A stretch of 64,000 nucleotides of DNA from Parasporobacterium sp. (GCA_017510065.1 JAFWOB010000081.1:16283-80282), one strand, 5' to 3'. Shown: positions 25,562 through 39,830, counted from the first letter of the stretch. A program made the numbers and translations. Notes: generated by a model not told the origin, from the letters alone.

Positions 25562-27829
25562 ATGGGTATTACTATAAATGCAGAAAAAAAGATTTTTACA
25601 CTGGAAACGGCTCATTCTGCCTATCAGATGCAGGTGGATGACAGAGGGTTTCTGAGGCATCTTTATTATGGCAGCAGAGTGAACGGCAGCGATATGAGTT
25701 ACATGCATATTGATTATGACAGGAGCTTTTCTGCCAATCCGAACTGTGCCTATCCTGTACGCGGGTATTCTCTGGATGTGATCCCGCAGGAGTATACCGG
25801 CTGCGGTCTTTGTGACTTCAGGATCAGCAGTATCGGAGTGATCAATCCGGACGGCAGTTTTGCGGCGGAATTTCATTATGATTCCTTTGAAGTAAGAAAA
25901 GGGAAATATACAATTCCCGGACAGCCTGCCGTATTCGAGAACGGAGAGGAGGCGGAAACGCTTGTGATCATGCTTTCAGATCCGGCAACAGGCCTTTCGT
26001 TGGAACTTCTTTACGGGGTCTTTCCGGAAAAGGACGTGATCACACGGGCTGCCCGCATCATCAATCGTACAGCCGGAACTGTTATGATCACGAAAGCCGG
26101 TTCCATGTCACTGGATTTTTCCTATGGAGACTTTGATCTTCTCAGCTTTCATGGCCGTCATGCCATGGAAAGAGTTATGGAAAGAACACCTATCGTGCAT
26201 AACGTGACATCGATCCGTTCCAGAAGAGGACAGAGCAGTCATCAGCACAATCCGTTTGTGATCATCTGCGAAAAAGGCGCAAACGAAGATTACGGAAACT
26301 GCTATGGATTTATGCTGGTCTATTCAGGCAATTTCCGGGCGGAAACAGAGAAAGACCAGTTTGATTCCACCCGTATTGTCATGGGAATCGAACCTGAGTC
26401 GTTCCGCTGGAAACTGGAGCAGGGAGAAGCTTTTGATACACCGGAAGTGATCCTGAGTTTTTCCGCCCATGGTTTTACTGAACTGTCCCATCAGTATCAC
26501 AGGATCATCCGGCACAATATCTGCCGCAGCAAATATAACTTTGCAAGAAGGCCGGTACTGCTGAACAGCTGGGAAGGATCTTATTTCTCCTTTGATGATC
26601 AGAGCCTTCTGAAAATGGCAGCCGGAGCGAAGGAACTGGGCGTGGAACTCTTTGTCCTGGATGATGGCTGGTTCGGCGTCCGCAATGATGATAATTCCGG
26701 ACTTGGCGACTGGTTTGTGAACGAAGCGAAGATCCGCTGCGGCCTGCCGAAACTGGTGGATGATATCAATGCTATGGGACTGAAGTTCGGTATCTGGATC
26801 GAGCCCGAAATGGTAAATGAAGATTCGGATCTGTATCGTGCGCATCCGGACTGGGCATTGAATATCCCGGGAAGAGGTCCGTGCAGAGGCAGAAATCAGC
26901 TGGTTCTTAATATGTCAAAACCGGAAGTCAGGGATTATGTTTTTGACAGTATTTCCAAAGTGCTGAAAAGTGCTAATATCGAATATGTCAAATGGGATGT
27001 AAACCGCAATGTGGCGGATGTCTATAACGAGCAGTTTCCTGTTGACCGACAGGGGGAGATTGCCCACAGGCATATCCTGGGAATCTATGATCTTCTGGAG
27101 CGCTTTACAGGGACGTTCCCGGATATCCTTTTTGAAGGCTGTTCCGGCGGCGGCGGACGGTTCGATGCGGCAATGATGTATTATTATCCGCAGATCTGGT
27201 GTTCCGATGATACCGATGCGATCCCGAGGATCGCGATCCAGCATGGGACCTCCTTCGGATATCCGGTCAGCACCATCGGCGCTCATGTCAGTGCATCGCC
27301 GAATCATCAGACCGGTCGTATCACTCCGGTCAATACAAGAGCTGTTGTGGCTATGCACGGTACTTTTGGCTATGAGCTGGATCCTGCAAAACTGACCGAA
27401 GAAGAGAAGAAAGAGATCAGAAGCCAGATCCTGTATTTCAAGGAACATTATGATGTGATCCAGAACGGTCTGTATTACAGATTGACCAATATCGGGGAGC
27501 AGTATTTCGAAGCCTGGGAGCAGGTATCTGAAGACAGGAGTGAAGCTCTTTTGAGTGTTGTCATCACTGTGACACAGCCCAATGCCCGGCTGATCCATAT
27601 CAAGATGAAAGGCTTGGATCCGGAAGTGGATTACCGTATGGATGTGCGGACTGATATTGATGAGAAAGTGTTTACGATACCTGATTTCCCGGGTGGAAGC
27701 CAGTTGAAAGAGTTCCTTCAAAAAGAAGGAAGAGTATACAGCGGCGCAGCGCTTATGAACGGAGGGATCACACTTCCATGGCTCATGGGTAATTATCTGG
27801 CTATGCAGCTGTCTTTCCGAAAAGTCTGA
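25562..27829 (+). CDS. Alpha-galactosidase, GH36
   Basis: 755 residues, the normal size of clostridial/bacillar GH36 (AgaR/RafA type). It hydrolyses terminal alpha-1,6-galactose from melibiose, raffinose or stachyose. The beta-sandwich N-domain leads to the TIM barrel with DDGWFG (about 372-377). The nucleophile is in KWDVNR (D near 479) and the acid/base in WCSDDTD (near 549). There is no signal peptide, so it acts in the cytosol on imported sugar. It lies between the transporter genes and YesL. Confidence 0.95.
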   Translation: MGITINAEKKIFTLETAHSAYQMQVDDRGFLRHLYYGSRVNGSDMSYMHIDYDRSFSANPNCAYPVRGYSLDVIPQEYTGCGLCDFRISSIGVINPDGSFAAEFHYDSFEVRKGKYTIPGQPAVFENGEEAETLVIMLSDPATGLSLELLYGVFPEKDVITRAARIINRTAGTVMITKAGSMSLDFSYGDFDLLSFHGRHAMERVMERTPIVHNVTSIRSRRGQSSHQHNPFVIICEKGANEDYGNCYGFMLVYSGNFRAETEKDQFDSTRIVMGIEPESFRWKLEQGEAFDTPEVILSFSAHGFTELSHQYHRIIRHNICRSKYNFARRPVLLNSWEGSYFSFDDQSLLKMAAGAKELGVELFVLDDGWFGVRNDDNSGLGDWFVNEAKIRCGLPKLVDDINAMGLKFGIWIEPEMVNEDSDLYRAHPDWALNIPGRGPCRGRNQLVLNMSKPEVRDYVFDSISKVLKSANIEYVKWDVNRNVADVYNEQFPVDRQGEIAHRHILGIYDLLERFTGTFPDILFEGCSGGGGRFDAAMMYYYPQIWCSDDTDAIPRIAIQHGTSFGYPVSTIGAHVSASPNHQTGRITPVNTRAVVAMHGTFGYELDPAKLTEEEKKEIRSQILYFKEHYDVIQNGLYYRLTNIGEQYFEAWEQVSEDRSEALLSVVITVTQPNARLIHIKMKGLDPEVDYRMDVRTDIDEKVFTIPDFPGGSQLKEFLQKEGRVYSGAALMNGGITLPWLMGNYLAMQLSFRKV

Positions 27830-27884
27830 TGCAGGCATTCCGGCGTATTTTTGAACAGAAAAGACATCCTTGAGGAGGTCCGGG

Positions 27885-28586
27885 TTGGGTTCCGGTTTTC
27901 TGAAAAAAGAAAAAAAGAAAATAAAAGAGATCCAGGGGATCCAGGATAAGCTTCTGTATATCTGGGATTATTATAAGCTGTGGATCGTCGGATTCCTGGC
28001 ACTCATTGTGGCAGGAATCTATTTTCTGACCCGCCTCAGCAGTGCCCATTCGGAATATTGGTTCTACCTGATCCTGGCGAACACCATGGAGGACGTCGGT
28101 ACCGGTTCCAGACTGTATAAAGAATATCTGGAACAGACAGATTTCGATCTGAAGGAAAAATCCGTTGCATTTAATAACCAGATCTATTTTGACTTTACAC
28201 TGAATACGACAGGAAACACGTATTTTGAATCGTTCATCGTATTGTCGGAAGCGGGAACCCTGGACGCGATCACGATGGAAAGCAATTCTCTGACAGCGTT
28301 GGGACAGACCGGACGTCTGATGGATCTGGACAGCGAAGAAGCTGCGCCAATCAAGGCTAAATACGAAGACCGGTTCCTGTATTATGAAACAGAGGATGAA
28401 GAGGGCAATCCGGTATCCTATCCGGTGGGGATCGATGTGACAGACAGTATTCTCATGACAGAATATCATATCTACGGCAAAACCTGTGCCCTGGGGCTGG
28501 GAATTAATTCACACAATATAGAAGCAACGGAAAAATTCCTGGACTATATACTGAACAGTCCGTCTGCGCAGGAGGAGAAAAGTTGA
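27885..28586 (+). CDS. Single-pass membrane protein of unknown function, next to YesL
   Basis: 233 residues. The chosen TTG start at 27885 lies 6 nt after GAGGAGG; the reading from 27870 would put the ribosome site inside the gene. It has a lysine-rich cytoplasmic N-terminus, one membrane segment (about residues 32-52), and an acidic extracytoplasmic domain of ~180 residues. I do not recognise a defined family. Its stop overlaps the YesL start (TTGA), so both are translationally coupled and probably act together, perhaps with the sugar transporter. Confidence 0.75.
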   Translation: MGSGFLKKEKKKIKEIQGIQDKLLYIWDYYKLWIVGFLALIVAGIYFLTRLSSAHSEYWFYLILANTMEDVGTGSRLYKEYLEQTDFDLKEKSVAFNNQIYFDFTLNTTGNTYFESFIVLSEAGTLDAITMESNSLTALGQTGRLMDLDSEEAAPIKAKYEDRFLYYETEDEEGNPVSYPVGIDVTDSILMTEYHIYGKTCALGLGINSHNIEATEKFLDYILNSPSAQEEKS

Positions 28587-29323
28587 ACCGTTTCGTTTCC
28601 GGGTTTTTAAGCAATGACAGCTTTTTCGGAAAGCTGATGACCAGGATTGCGATCATCGTCGGCGCCAATCTTATGTTTCTGGTGTTCTGCATTCCCGTCG
28701 TTACCATAGGGCCTTCGATCGCTGCCCTTTACTACGTGATGCTGGAAACCCTATACAGGAATAGTGCCTTAAATCCGTTCAAAACTTTCTGGAAAGGGTT
28801 CAAAATGAACCTGAAGCAGGGGATCCTTACCTGGCTGATCGCTCTGGCGATTATTGCATTAGCGTACTTTGACATTCGCTTCAGCAGTTGGGCAGGCGGT
28901 GTTTTCTCTGTGTTTCTGGTCGGTATCTATATTGTAGTCGCAGCAGCTGTTATCATTTACAGCTATCTTTATCCGGTGATGGCATCCTTCAACGGAACAA
29001 TCAGAGAACTGTACGTCAACACGATTTATTTTGCTTTTAAGAAACCTCTCAGGATGATCCTGTTGATAGGAGTCGAAACCGGTGCCGCCTTTTTGACATA
29101 CGGGTTCCTGGATATGCTTCCTTTATGGGCGTTCTGCTGGTTCTTCTTCGGGTTCGGCGCCATCGCATTGCTGGGTGCAAAACTCTTGCTGCCGCTGTTT
29201 AAACCTTTTCAGGAGAAAAAGCCTGCTGCCGGAAGTGCAGCGCAATCTGCGGATGCGGAATTCAAACTCTCGGATGATGACGAAGATTCCATGGATGAAC
29301 TAAAGAAAATGGACGGAATGTAA
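28583..29323 (+). CDS. YesL family (DUF624) membrane protein
   Basis: 246 residues with a TTG start (AGGAGG 7 nt upstream). It has five or so membrane segments with the YesL N-terminal pattern (NRFVSGFLSNDSFFGKLM, then FCIPVVTIGPSIAALYYV) and an acidic C-terminal tail. YesL-type genes accompany CUT1 sugar transporters in many Firmicutes, but their function is not established. It overlaps the upstream gene by 4 nt. Confidence 0.88.
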   Translation: MNRFVSGFLSNDSFFGKLMTRIAIIVGANLMFLVFCIPVVTIGPSIAALYYVMLETLYRNSALNPFKTFWKGFKMNLKQGILTWLIALAIIALAYFDIRFSSWAGGVFSVFLVGIYIVVAAAVIIYSYLYPVMASFNGTIRELYVNTIYFAFKKPLRMILLIGVETGAAFLTYGFLDMLPLWAFCWFFFGFGAIALLGAKLLLPLFKPFQEKKPAAGSAAQSADAEFKLSDDDEDSMDELKKMDGM

Positions 29324-29559
29324 TCAAAGACTACTTTTTCTGCAAATCCTGAATTGTGTTAATATTTCACAGAAAACGCAGAATATTTTTGACATTTAAT
29401 CGTCATTATACACAACATACAACAAATTAACTAATTAAAGAAACAAATCACCATATTCGATAGTGGTGCGTGTTTGATAGAATCAGAATATCTAAATCTA
29501 TGGCATCGTTCCACTCCACTCAATGGGCGGTGTACATAAAGAAAAGGAGAAGATCCCTT

Positions 29560-29676
29560 ATGATTCAGGGTGCGGCAGTGTGGAGACCTGTCGTAAAGCG
29601 TTCCGGGTCAGACTCCCGGTTCTGTGAGGTGTTCGTTAGCGGTAGCTGGGACACTGGAATCATGATAAATGGCTGA
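29560..29676 (+). CDS. Candidate 38-residue leader peptide overlapping the ATPase gene; region also folds as RNA
   Basis: The ATG at 29560 has AAGGAG 10 nt upstream. The frame runs 38 codons (beginning MIQGAAVWRPVV) and ends at TGA 29674-29676, so it overlaps the ATPase start (29669) by 8 nt. The ATPase ATG has no ribosome site of its own, which fits coupling to this frame. The same stretch can form a closing stem (29560-29566 with 29657-29663), hairpins 73-78/88-93 and 603-607/615-619 (offsets from 29500 and 29000), and a fourth at 29629-29654. The non-coding part upstream (29324-29559) is AT-rich with no recognised element. Leader peptide and structured RNA are both possible. Confidence 0.5.
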   Translation: MIQGAAVWRPVVKRSGSDSRFCEVFVSGSWDTGIMING

Positions 29677-30823
29677 GGTTAGCATCAGAAACTTGTTGAA
29701 GGTGTATGACAACAACATCACATCCGTACATAACTTCAATCTTGAGATCAAAGACAAAGAGTTTATTGTACTGGTTGGTCCTTCCGGATGCGGTAAATCC
29801 ACATCCCTGCGTATGGTTGCAGGCCTGGAGGACATTACGGACGGAGAGCTGTATATTGATGGCAAGCTTATGAATGACATTGCACCGAAGGACAGGGATA
29901 TTGCCATGGTTTTCCAGAACTATGCGCTGTATCCGCACATGAGTGTCTATGACAACATGGCATTCGCATTGAAGCTGAAGAAAACCCCTAGAGCAGACAT
30001 TGACAAGAAAGTGAAGGAAGTTGCTGAGATCCTTGACATCACTCAGTATCTTGACCGTAAGCCGAAAGCTCTTTCCGGCGGTCAGAGACAGCGTGTGGCC
30101 ATTGGACGTGCCATGGTCCGTGATCCTAAGGTATTTCTCATGGATGAGCCTCTTTCCAATCTGGATGCCAAGCTGCGTAACCAGATGAGAGCTGAGATCA
30201 TCAAGCTCCGTAAGAAGATCGATACCACATTCATGTATGTGACCCATGATCAGACGGAAGCTATGACCCTGGGTGATCGTATCGTGATCATGAAAGACGG
30301 TTATGTCAATCAGATCGGTACTCCGCAGGATCTGTTCGACCGTCCGGTGAACCTGTTTGTTGCAGGATTTATCGGAATGCCGGTCATGAACTTCTTTGAC
30401 GGCAGCAAACTGGAGCTGAAGGACGGCAAATACTATGCCAATATCAAAGGCGCAGTGTTCGAACTCAGCGAGTTCCAGCAGAAAGCCCTGGCTCTGAATG
30501 GTCAGAAACCGTGCGATATCATCGCCGGTATCCGTCCGCAGTATGTACAGGTAGGAAGCGGAGAACTGGAAGGCGAAGTAGAAGTATCCGAGATGCTCGG
30601 AAGTGAAGTGGACCTGCATGTAAACTGCGGCGGCGACGACGTTGTGATGGTCCTTCAGACCATGGATCTTAACGAAGATGTCTCCATCGGTGCAAAACTC
30701 AAATTCACCGTACAGCCGAGACTGATCCAGCTGTTTGACAAAGAAACCGGCAATAACCTGATCTGGTATGACCAGGAATCTGTTGACAGGCATGAAGCAC
30801 ATTGCAAAGAATACAATTTCTAG
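29669..30823 (+). CDS. ugpC: Sugar ABC transporter ATP-binding protein (MsmK/UgpC)
   Basis: 384 residues. The Walker A (GPSGCGKST, about 37-45), Q-loop, signature LSGGQRQRVAIGRA (about 134-147), Walker B FLMDEPLSNLD and switch His (YVTHDQTEAM) are all intact. A C-terminal TOBE/MalK-type regulatory domain follows. It energises CUT1 importers, probably the 22240-25422 one and perhaps others, since MsmK-type ATPases are often shared. It has its own terminator. The start is that conserved in the family (MAEVSIRN) but lacks a ribosome site. Confidence 0.96.
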   Translation: MAEVSIRNLLKVYDNNITSVHNFNLEIKDKEFIVLVGPSGCGKSTSLRMVAGLEDITDGELYIDGKLMNDIAPKDRDIAMVFQNYALYPHMSVYDNMAFALKLKKTPRADIDKKVKEVAEILDITQYLDRKPKALSGGQRQRVAIGRAMVRDPKVFLMDEPLSNLDAKLRNQMRAEIIKLRKKIDTTFMYVTHDQTEAMTLGDRIVIMKDGYVNQIGTPQDLFDRPVNLFVAGFIGMPVMNFFDGSKLELKDGKYYANIKGAVFELSEFQQKALALNGQKPCDIIAGIRPQYVQVGSGELEGEVEVSEMLGSEVDLHVNCGGDDVVMVLQTMDLNEDVSIGAKLKFTVQPRLIQLFDKETGNNLIWYDQESVDRHEAHCKEYNF

Positions 30824-30870
30824 GTAAAATGTCTTTATAGCCGGCATTCGTTGAATATCAGTTTTTACCT

Positions 30871-30905
30871 ACCGCTCCGGCCAACGCCGGAGCGGTTTGT
30901 TTATA
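30871..30905 (+). terminator. Rho-independent terminator of the ATPase gene
   Basis: An 11-bp perfect GC-rich stem (30871-30881 with 30886-30896) with a CAAC loop and a TTTGTTTATA tail. It ends only 5 nt before the next start codon. Confidence 0.85.
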
Positions 30906-30909
30906 CAAT

Positions 30910-32868
30910 ATGGACAGAGATTATTACAGCCTTGCGTTAAAGGCAGGACAAAAACAACTGCGGGAAGCAGCCGCCAGGTCGGAAAAGCCGTATCTTCCGG
31001 CCCTGGATGACATGCTTTCTGTTGACAGACTGGTTTCAGGCGTGGATCTGGGACTGGTCCAGATCCCGGTGAAATATATCGTCGGGACTAAATCTACCGG
31101 CCGAACCTCTTCCTTTGCTTCCAATTTCATGCCTGTCGCGGAAGAAAATTCCGAATTCGCTTCCAAATGGAAGAGTCTTTGCAGCAGCCATCTTCAGGAG
31201 GGGATCAGGGACCCTGTCAAGGCCTATGAGTATAAGAACCGGTTCTATATCGAAGAAGGCAATAAAAGGGTCAGTGTCCTGAAGTTTTTTGATGCTGTCA
31301 GCATCCCAGGTTATGTGACCAGGATCCTTCCTGACAGGGATGGCAGCGAAGAAGCGGAACTGTATTATGAATTTGTGGATTTCTATCAGATCTCCAAAGT
31401 CAATTTTATCGAGTTTACGAAAAGAGGGTCTTACAAAAAGTTTCTTCAGCTGCTGGGGCGGGAAACGAAAGAAGGCTGGAACGAAGATATCATCAAGAAA
31501 CTTCGGACCGACTATTATTATTTTGAGAAAGCATTCCTGGAACTGGGTGGAGATAAACTGGACATTACAGCCGCAGATGCGATGCTGCTGTATATGACGA
31601 TCTATGGATATGATTCCCTGCGTGCCAGAAGCCAGACAGAGATCAAGGGGATCCTTTCAAAAGCATGGCCGGAGATTGCCCTGATCCAGGAAGAGCAGCC
31701 CATCGATATCATTGAAGATCCGGAACATGACGATTCTCAGGGGCTTTTATCGAAGATCATTCCGATCATCCCGATCATTCCCTGGAGCAAACCTACAGTG
31801 AAAGCCCTGTTCCTGTACGGCCGCAGGCCGGAAGATTCCGCCTGGACAGCAGGCCACGAAAAAGGCAGGCTGGAAGCTCATATGAGGATCCAGAACCAGA
31901 TGGAATCCATGACGGCAGTCTGTACGACGGAAGAAGAAGCTGAGCAGACTATGCGGGAAGCCATTGAAAAGGACAAGGTCAATGTGATCTTTGCTACGGC
32001 AGCAGAAATGATGAATGCCTGTCTGAAGACGGCGATCGATCATCCCCAGGTGGATATCCTGAACTGCTCCCTGAATGTTTCCCACAAGGCTGTGCGAATG
32101 TATTATCCGAGAATGTATGAAGCCAAATTCATCTCCGGAGCGATTGCTGGTGCCATGTGCGACAACGATATGATCGGTTATATCAATAACTATCCGGTCT
32201 TCGGCAGCATTGCGGAGATCAATGCATTTGCCCGGGGAGTTCAGCTGTCCAATTCCCATGCGAAAGTTTATCTGGAGTGGGCAAATGATGCTTCGCTGAA
32301 TGAAAAGGCGAAAGAACTGATCGATAAGGGGATCTCCCTGATCTCCGTCAGAAACCGCAGCCAGAACGGAGAACGGGAGAGAAATCTGTTTGGTCTGCAG
32401 TATATCAGGGATAACTCTGTCACAGAACTGGTGGCACCTGTCTGGAACTGGGGAGCTTATTATGAGCAGATTATCCGCAGTATTCTGGAAGGGAGCTTCC
32501 ATGAACAGGACAGCAAAAGCACAAAATCCCTGAACTATTATTGGGGCATGTCTTCCGATGTGGTAGGGATCGTGTTCTCCGACCAGCTTCCCAGGGGGAT
32601 CAGATATCTGGGCGAACTGATCCAGAAAGCGATCCGCATGGGAGTATGCAGGCCGTTTTATGATCCGCAGATCGATGAAAATGGAAAAGTGAAATGGCAT
32701 AATATCAAAGCGACGATCAGTATGGAAGAGATTATCCGTATGGATTGGCTGGAAGACAATATCATCGGAGCGATCCCGACTTATGATCAGCTGGATGAAA
32801 AAACTCAGAAGCTGGTTGATGTGATCGGCGTACAGTCTGCCAGAAAGGATCCGGAAGAACCTGTATGA
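30910..32868 (+). CDS. Cytosolic BMP-like ligand-binding protein with ParB-like N-terminal region
   Basis: 652 residues, no signal peptide. The N-terminal ~120 residues include LVQIPVKYIVGTKSTGR and FYIEEGNKRVSVLKFF, resembling a ParB/sulfiredoxin-like fold. The C-terminal ~350 residues (from KPTVKALFLYG) resemble the BMP/PnrA periplasmic-binding domain used in nucleoside ABC importers, with AGHEKGR and WNWGAYYEQIIRSIL segments. Similar proteins exist in Lachnospiraceae, but I know no assigned function. A cytosolic sensor is one possibility. There is no ribosome site: the ATG comes 5 nt after the preceding terminator and the only GGAG lies inside its stem. Confidence 0.7.
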   Translation: MDRDYYSLALKAGQKQLREAAARSEKPYLPALDDMLSVDRLVSGVDLGLVQIPVKYIVGTKSTGRTSSFASNFMPVAEENSEFASKWKSLCSSHLQEGIRDPVKAYEYKNRFYIEEGNKRVSVLKFFDAVSIPGYVTRILPDRDGSEEAELYYEFVDFYQISKVNFIEFTKRGSYKKFLQLLGRETKEGWNEDIIKKLRTDYYYFEKAFLELGGDKLDITAADAMLLYMTIYGYDSLRARSQTEIKGILSKAWPEIALIQEEQPIDIIEDPEHDDSQGLLSKIIPIIPIIPWSKPTVKALFLYGRRPEDSAWTAGHEKGRLEAHMRIQNQMESMTAVCTTEEEAEQTMREAIEKDKVNVIFATAAEMMNACLKTAIDHPQVDILNCSLNVSHKAVRMYYPRMYEAKFISGAIAGAMCDNDMIGYINNYPVFGSIAEINAFARGVQLSNSHAKVYLEWANDASLNEKAKELIDKGISLISVRNRSQNGERERNLFGLQYIRDNSVTELVAPVWNWGAYYEQIIRSILEGSFHEQDSKSTKSLNYYWGMSSDVVGIVFSDQLPRGIRYLGELIQKAIRMGVCRPFYDPQIDENGKVKWHNIKATISMEEIIRMDWLEDNIIGAIPTYDQLDEKTQKLVDVIGVQSARKDPEEPV

Positions 32869-33470
32869 AGATCTTAGTACTGGCTGATCAGGAATCCAAA
32901 TACTATTATGACTACTACACGCCGGGACGATTATCTGAGATAGACCTGATCATCTCCTGCGGGGATCTTCGCCGGGAATACCTGGAATTTCTGGTAACCA
33001 TGGCAAGGTGTCCTTTGATCTATGTTCATGGAAACCATGACGATCGTTTTGATACCAAGCCGCCGGAGGGCTGCATCTGCATTGAAGATGACATCTTTGT
33101 CTATCGGGGGATACGTTTTTTCGGACTGGGAGGATCTTACCGCTATAAAGATGTGGGAGAACATATGTATACGGATACCCAGATGACGATACGTGCCTGG
33201 AAAGCAGGGTTCAAACTGCGGAAAAACAAAGGGTTCGATGTGCTGGTGACGCATGCCCCGGCATTGGGGATCGGAGACAGTGAACATATATCCCACAGGG
33301 GATTCAAGACGTTTCTGGACCTGATGGACCGGTACAGGCCAGCTTATCTGCTGCACGGACATATGCACAGAAATTATGGCCCAAAGATCCCCCAGGTACA
33401 GCATTATAAAGATACAACGATTATCAACGCGTATGAATATTACTTATTGGATTATCAGGAGCAGACATGA
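32865..33470 (+). CDS. Metallophosphoesterase
   Basis: 201 residues. Calcineurin-like phosphoesterase motifs: a degenerate first block (VLADQES, where D-x-H is usual), GDLRR (D of block II), GNHDDR (about residues 56-61), THAP and GHMHRN. These bind two metals in the family. The first His is replaced (ADQES), so one metal site may be altered. The substrate is unknown. The start overlaps the upstream stop (ATGA), and the next gene overlaps by 4 nt, so this is a tightly coupled operon. Confidence 0.85.
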   Translation: MKILVLADQESKYYYDYYTPGRLSEIDLIISCGDLRREYLEFLVTMARCPLIYVHGNHDDRFDTKPPEGCICIEDDIFVYRGIRFFGLGGSYRYKDVGEHMYTDTQMTIRAWKAGFKLRKNKGFDVLVTHAPALGIGDSEHISHRGFKTFLDLMDRYRPAYLLHGHMHRNYGPKIPQVQHYKDTTIINAYEYYLLDYQEQT

Positions 33471-33874
33471 TTTATTATCTGGGTTTATTTTTACTAATGT
33501 GGGCGATGATCTTCAGCGCTGCAAGATTCCTTCAGTATTTCAGGATCGTGAGACACTATAAAGAACGGGCAACGGCAACTGTAGTAAACGTGACAAAACG
33601 CATGGAACTGAGAAAACATGAGCGGAAGGCCGTCAATGTCACGCTGGAATACGAGATTGACGGAACTACAGGACGCAGCGAAGTAGTCATAGAGTCCAAG
33701 TATGCGGGCAATTTTGCTCTTGGACAGGAAGTGCCGATCCGTTATTATATCGCATCCAACGGAGCGGTACATATTGCCTCGGACAATGATCACATCAAAA
33801 AGTTCATGTTCGGCCATCTGGCGGCGATCATACTGGAGCTTGCAGCGTTTGTGCTGATCTGGATCTTTATGTGA
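33467..33874 (+). CDS. Small membrane protein, DUF3592-like
   Basis: 135 residues. One N-terminal membrane segment (about 3-20), a soluble ~80-residue beta-rich middle (VTLEYEIDGTTGRSEV then VPIRYYI), and one C-terminal membrane segment (about 113-133). This hairpin layout and the VPIRYY pattern fit DUF3592-type proteins, which have no known activity. It overlaps the phosphoesterase gene by 4 nt and precedes the GH13 gene. Confidence 0.65.
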   Translation: MIYYLGLFLLMWAMIFSAARFLQYFRIVRHYKERATATVVNVTKRMELRKHERKAVNVTLEYEIDGTTGRSEVVIESKYAGNFALGQEVPIRYYIASNGAVHIASDNDHIKKFMFGHLAAIILELAAFVLIWIFM

Positions 33875-33888
33875 AAAGGGAAAAGAGT

Positions 33889-38780
<4,892 letters not shown>

Positions 38781-38792
38781 CAGGAGAAGATC

Positions 38793-39806
38793 ATGATGAC
38801 AAAAATAACAGATGTAACAGCGCTTGGAGAATTACTGATCGATTTTACAGAATCCGGTATCAGCCCGCAGGGAAACCGTCTGCTGGAGGTGAATCCGGGA
38901 GGAGCCCCCTGCAATGTACTGGCAATGCTGAACAAGCTGGGACACAGCACCTGCTTTATCGGAAAGATCGGAAAGGACATGTTCGGCGATCTTCTGGAAG
39001 GAGTTCTGAAAGAAGCCGGGATCGGCATCGAAGGCTTGTCCAGAGATGACAAGGTCAATACCACACTGGCTTTTGTCCACACCAGGGAAGGCGGGGACAG
39101 GGAGTTTTCCTTTTACCGAAACCCAGGCGCTGACATGATGCTTTCGGAGGAGGATATCGATCCGGCTCTCATCGATCAGGCGAGGATCTTCCATTTCGGG
39201 ACGCTTTCCATGACCCATGAAGGATGCAGGAAAGCTACGAAAAAGGCAGTAGAGACAGCAGAAAAGGCCGGGTGTCTGATCTCCTTTGACCCGAATCTGC
39301 GGGAGCCTTTGTGGGACAGTCTGGAGACTGCCCGGGAACAGGTGGATTTCGGTCTGCGTCATTGCCATATCCTGAAGATCTCGGATAATGAGATCCAGTG
39401 GTTTACCGGGGAGCTGGATTTTGAACATGCCCTGGATAAACTGCAGTTTGAATATGGGACCGAGCTGATCCTTCTTTCTCTGGGAAAGGATGGAAGCATG
39501 GCTGTCTGCGGGAAAAAACGTGTTTTTGTCCCGGCAATACTGAATCCGGATACGGTGGAGACCACCGGAGCCGGAGATACCTTCGGTGCGTGTGTGCTTC
39601 ATTATGTTCTGGAACATTTTAAAGGTGACGCATTCTCCGGCGTATCCGGGCCTGAAGGACTGTTCCGGTTTACGCCTGAACAGCTGAAGGAGATGCTTTT
39701 ATTTGCCAATGCAGCTGCCAGCATCATCACGACAAGAAAAGGCGCTCTGAAAGTGATGCCTTCCGAAGAAGAGGTTCGTGCTCTGCTGACAACGTATTCA
39801 GACTGA
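38793..39806 (+). CDS. PfkB family carbohydrate kinase (probable fructokinase)
   Basis: 337 residues. PfkB signatures: GELLIDFTESG at the N-terminus, NPGGAPCNVLAMLNKLG (about 30-46), and the ATP/catalytic motif TTGAGDTFGACVLHY (about 252-266). It phosphorylates a hexose such as fructose to the 6-phosphate; specificity is inferred from the amylosucrase-like neighbour that would release fructose. It is 12 bp after lacZ and 24 bp before the TlpA-like gene. Confidence 0.88.
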   Translation: MMTKITDVTALGELLIDFTESGISPQGNRLLEVNPGGAPCNVLAMLNKLGHSTCFIGKIGKDMFGDLLEGVLKEAGIGIEGLSRDDKVNTTLAFVHTREGGDREFSFYRNPGADMMLSEEDIDPALIDQARIFHFGTLSMTHEGCRKATKKAVETAEKAGCLISFDPNLREPLWDSLETAREQVDFGLRHCHILKISDNEIQWFTGELDFEHALDKLQFEYGTELILLSLGKDGSMAVCGKKRVFVPAILNPDTVETTGAGDTFGACVLHYVLEHFKGDAFSGVSGPEGLFRFTPEQLKEMLLFANAAASIITTRKGALKVMPSEEEVRALLTTYSD

Positions 39807-39830
39807 ACAGAGCAGGAAGAAAGGAAAGAT

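Noticed and set aside
29560-29676. tRNA or known riboswitch (cobalamin, glmS, c-di-GMP) in the ugpC leader
   Set aside because: The fold is cloverleaf-like, but there is no U33, no T-loop consensus in the right place, and no core of these riboswitches; a short match to glmS (GACTCCCGGTT) lacks the rest of the ribozyme.
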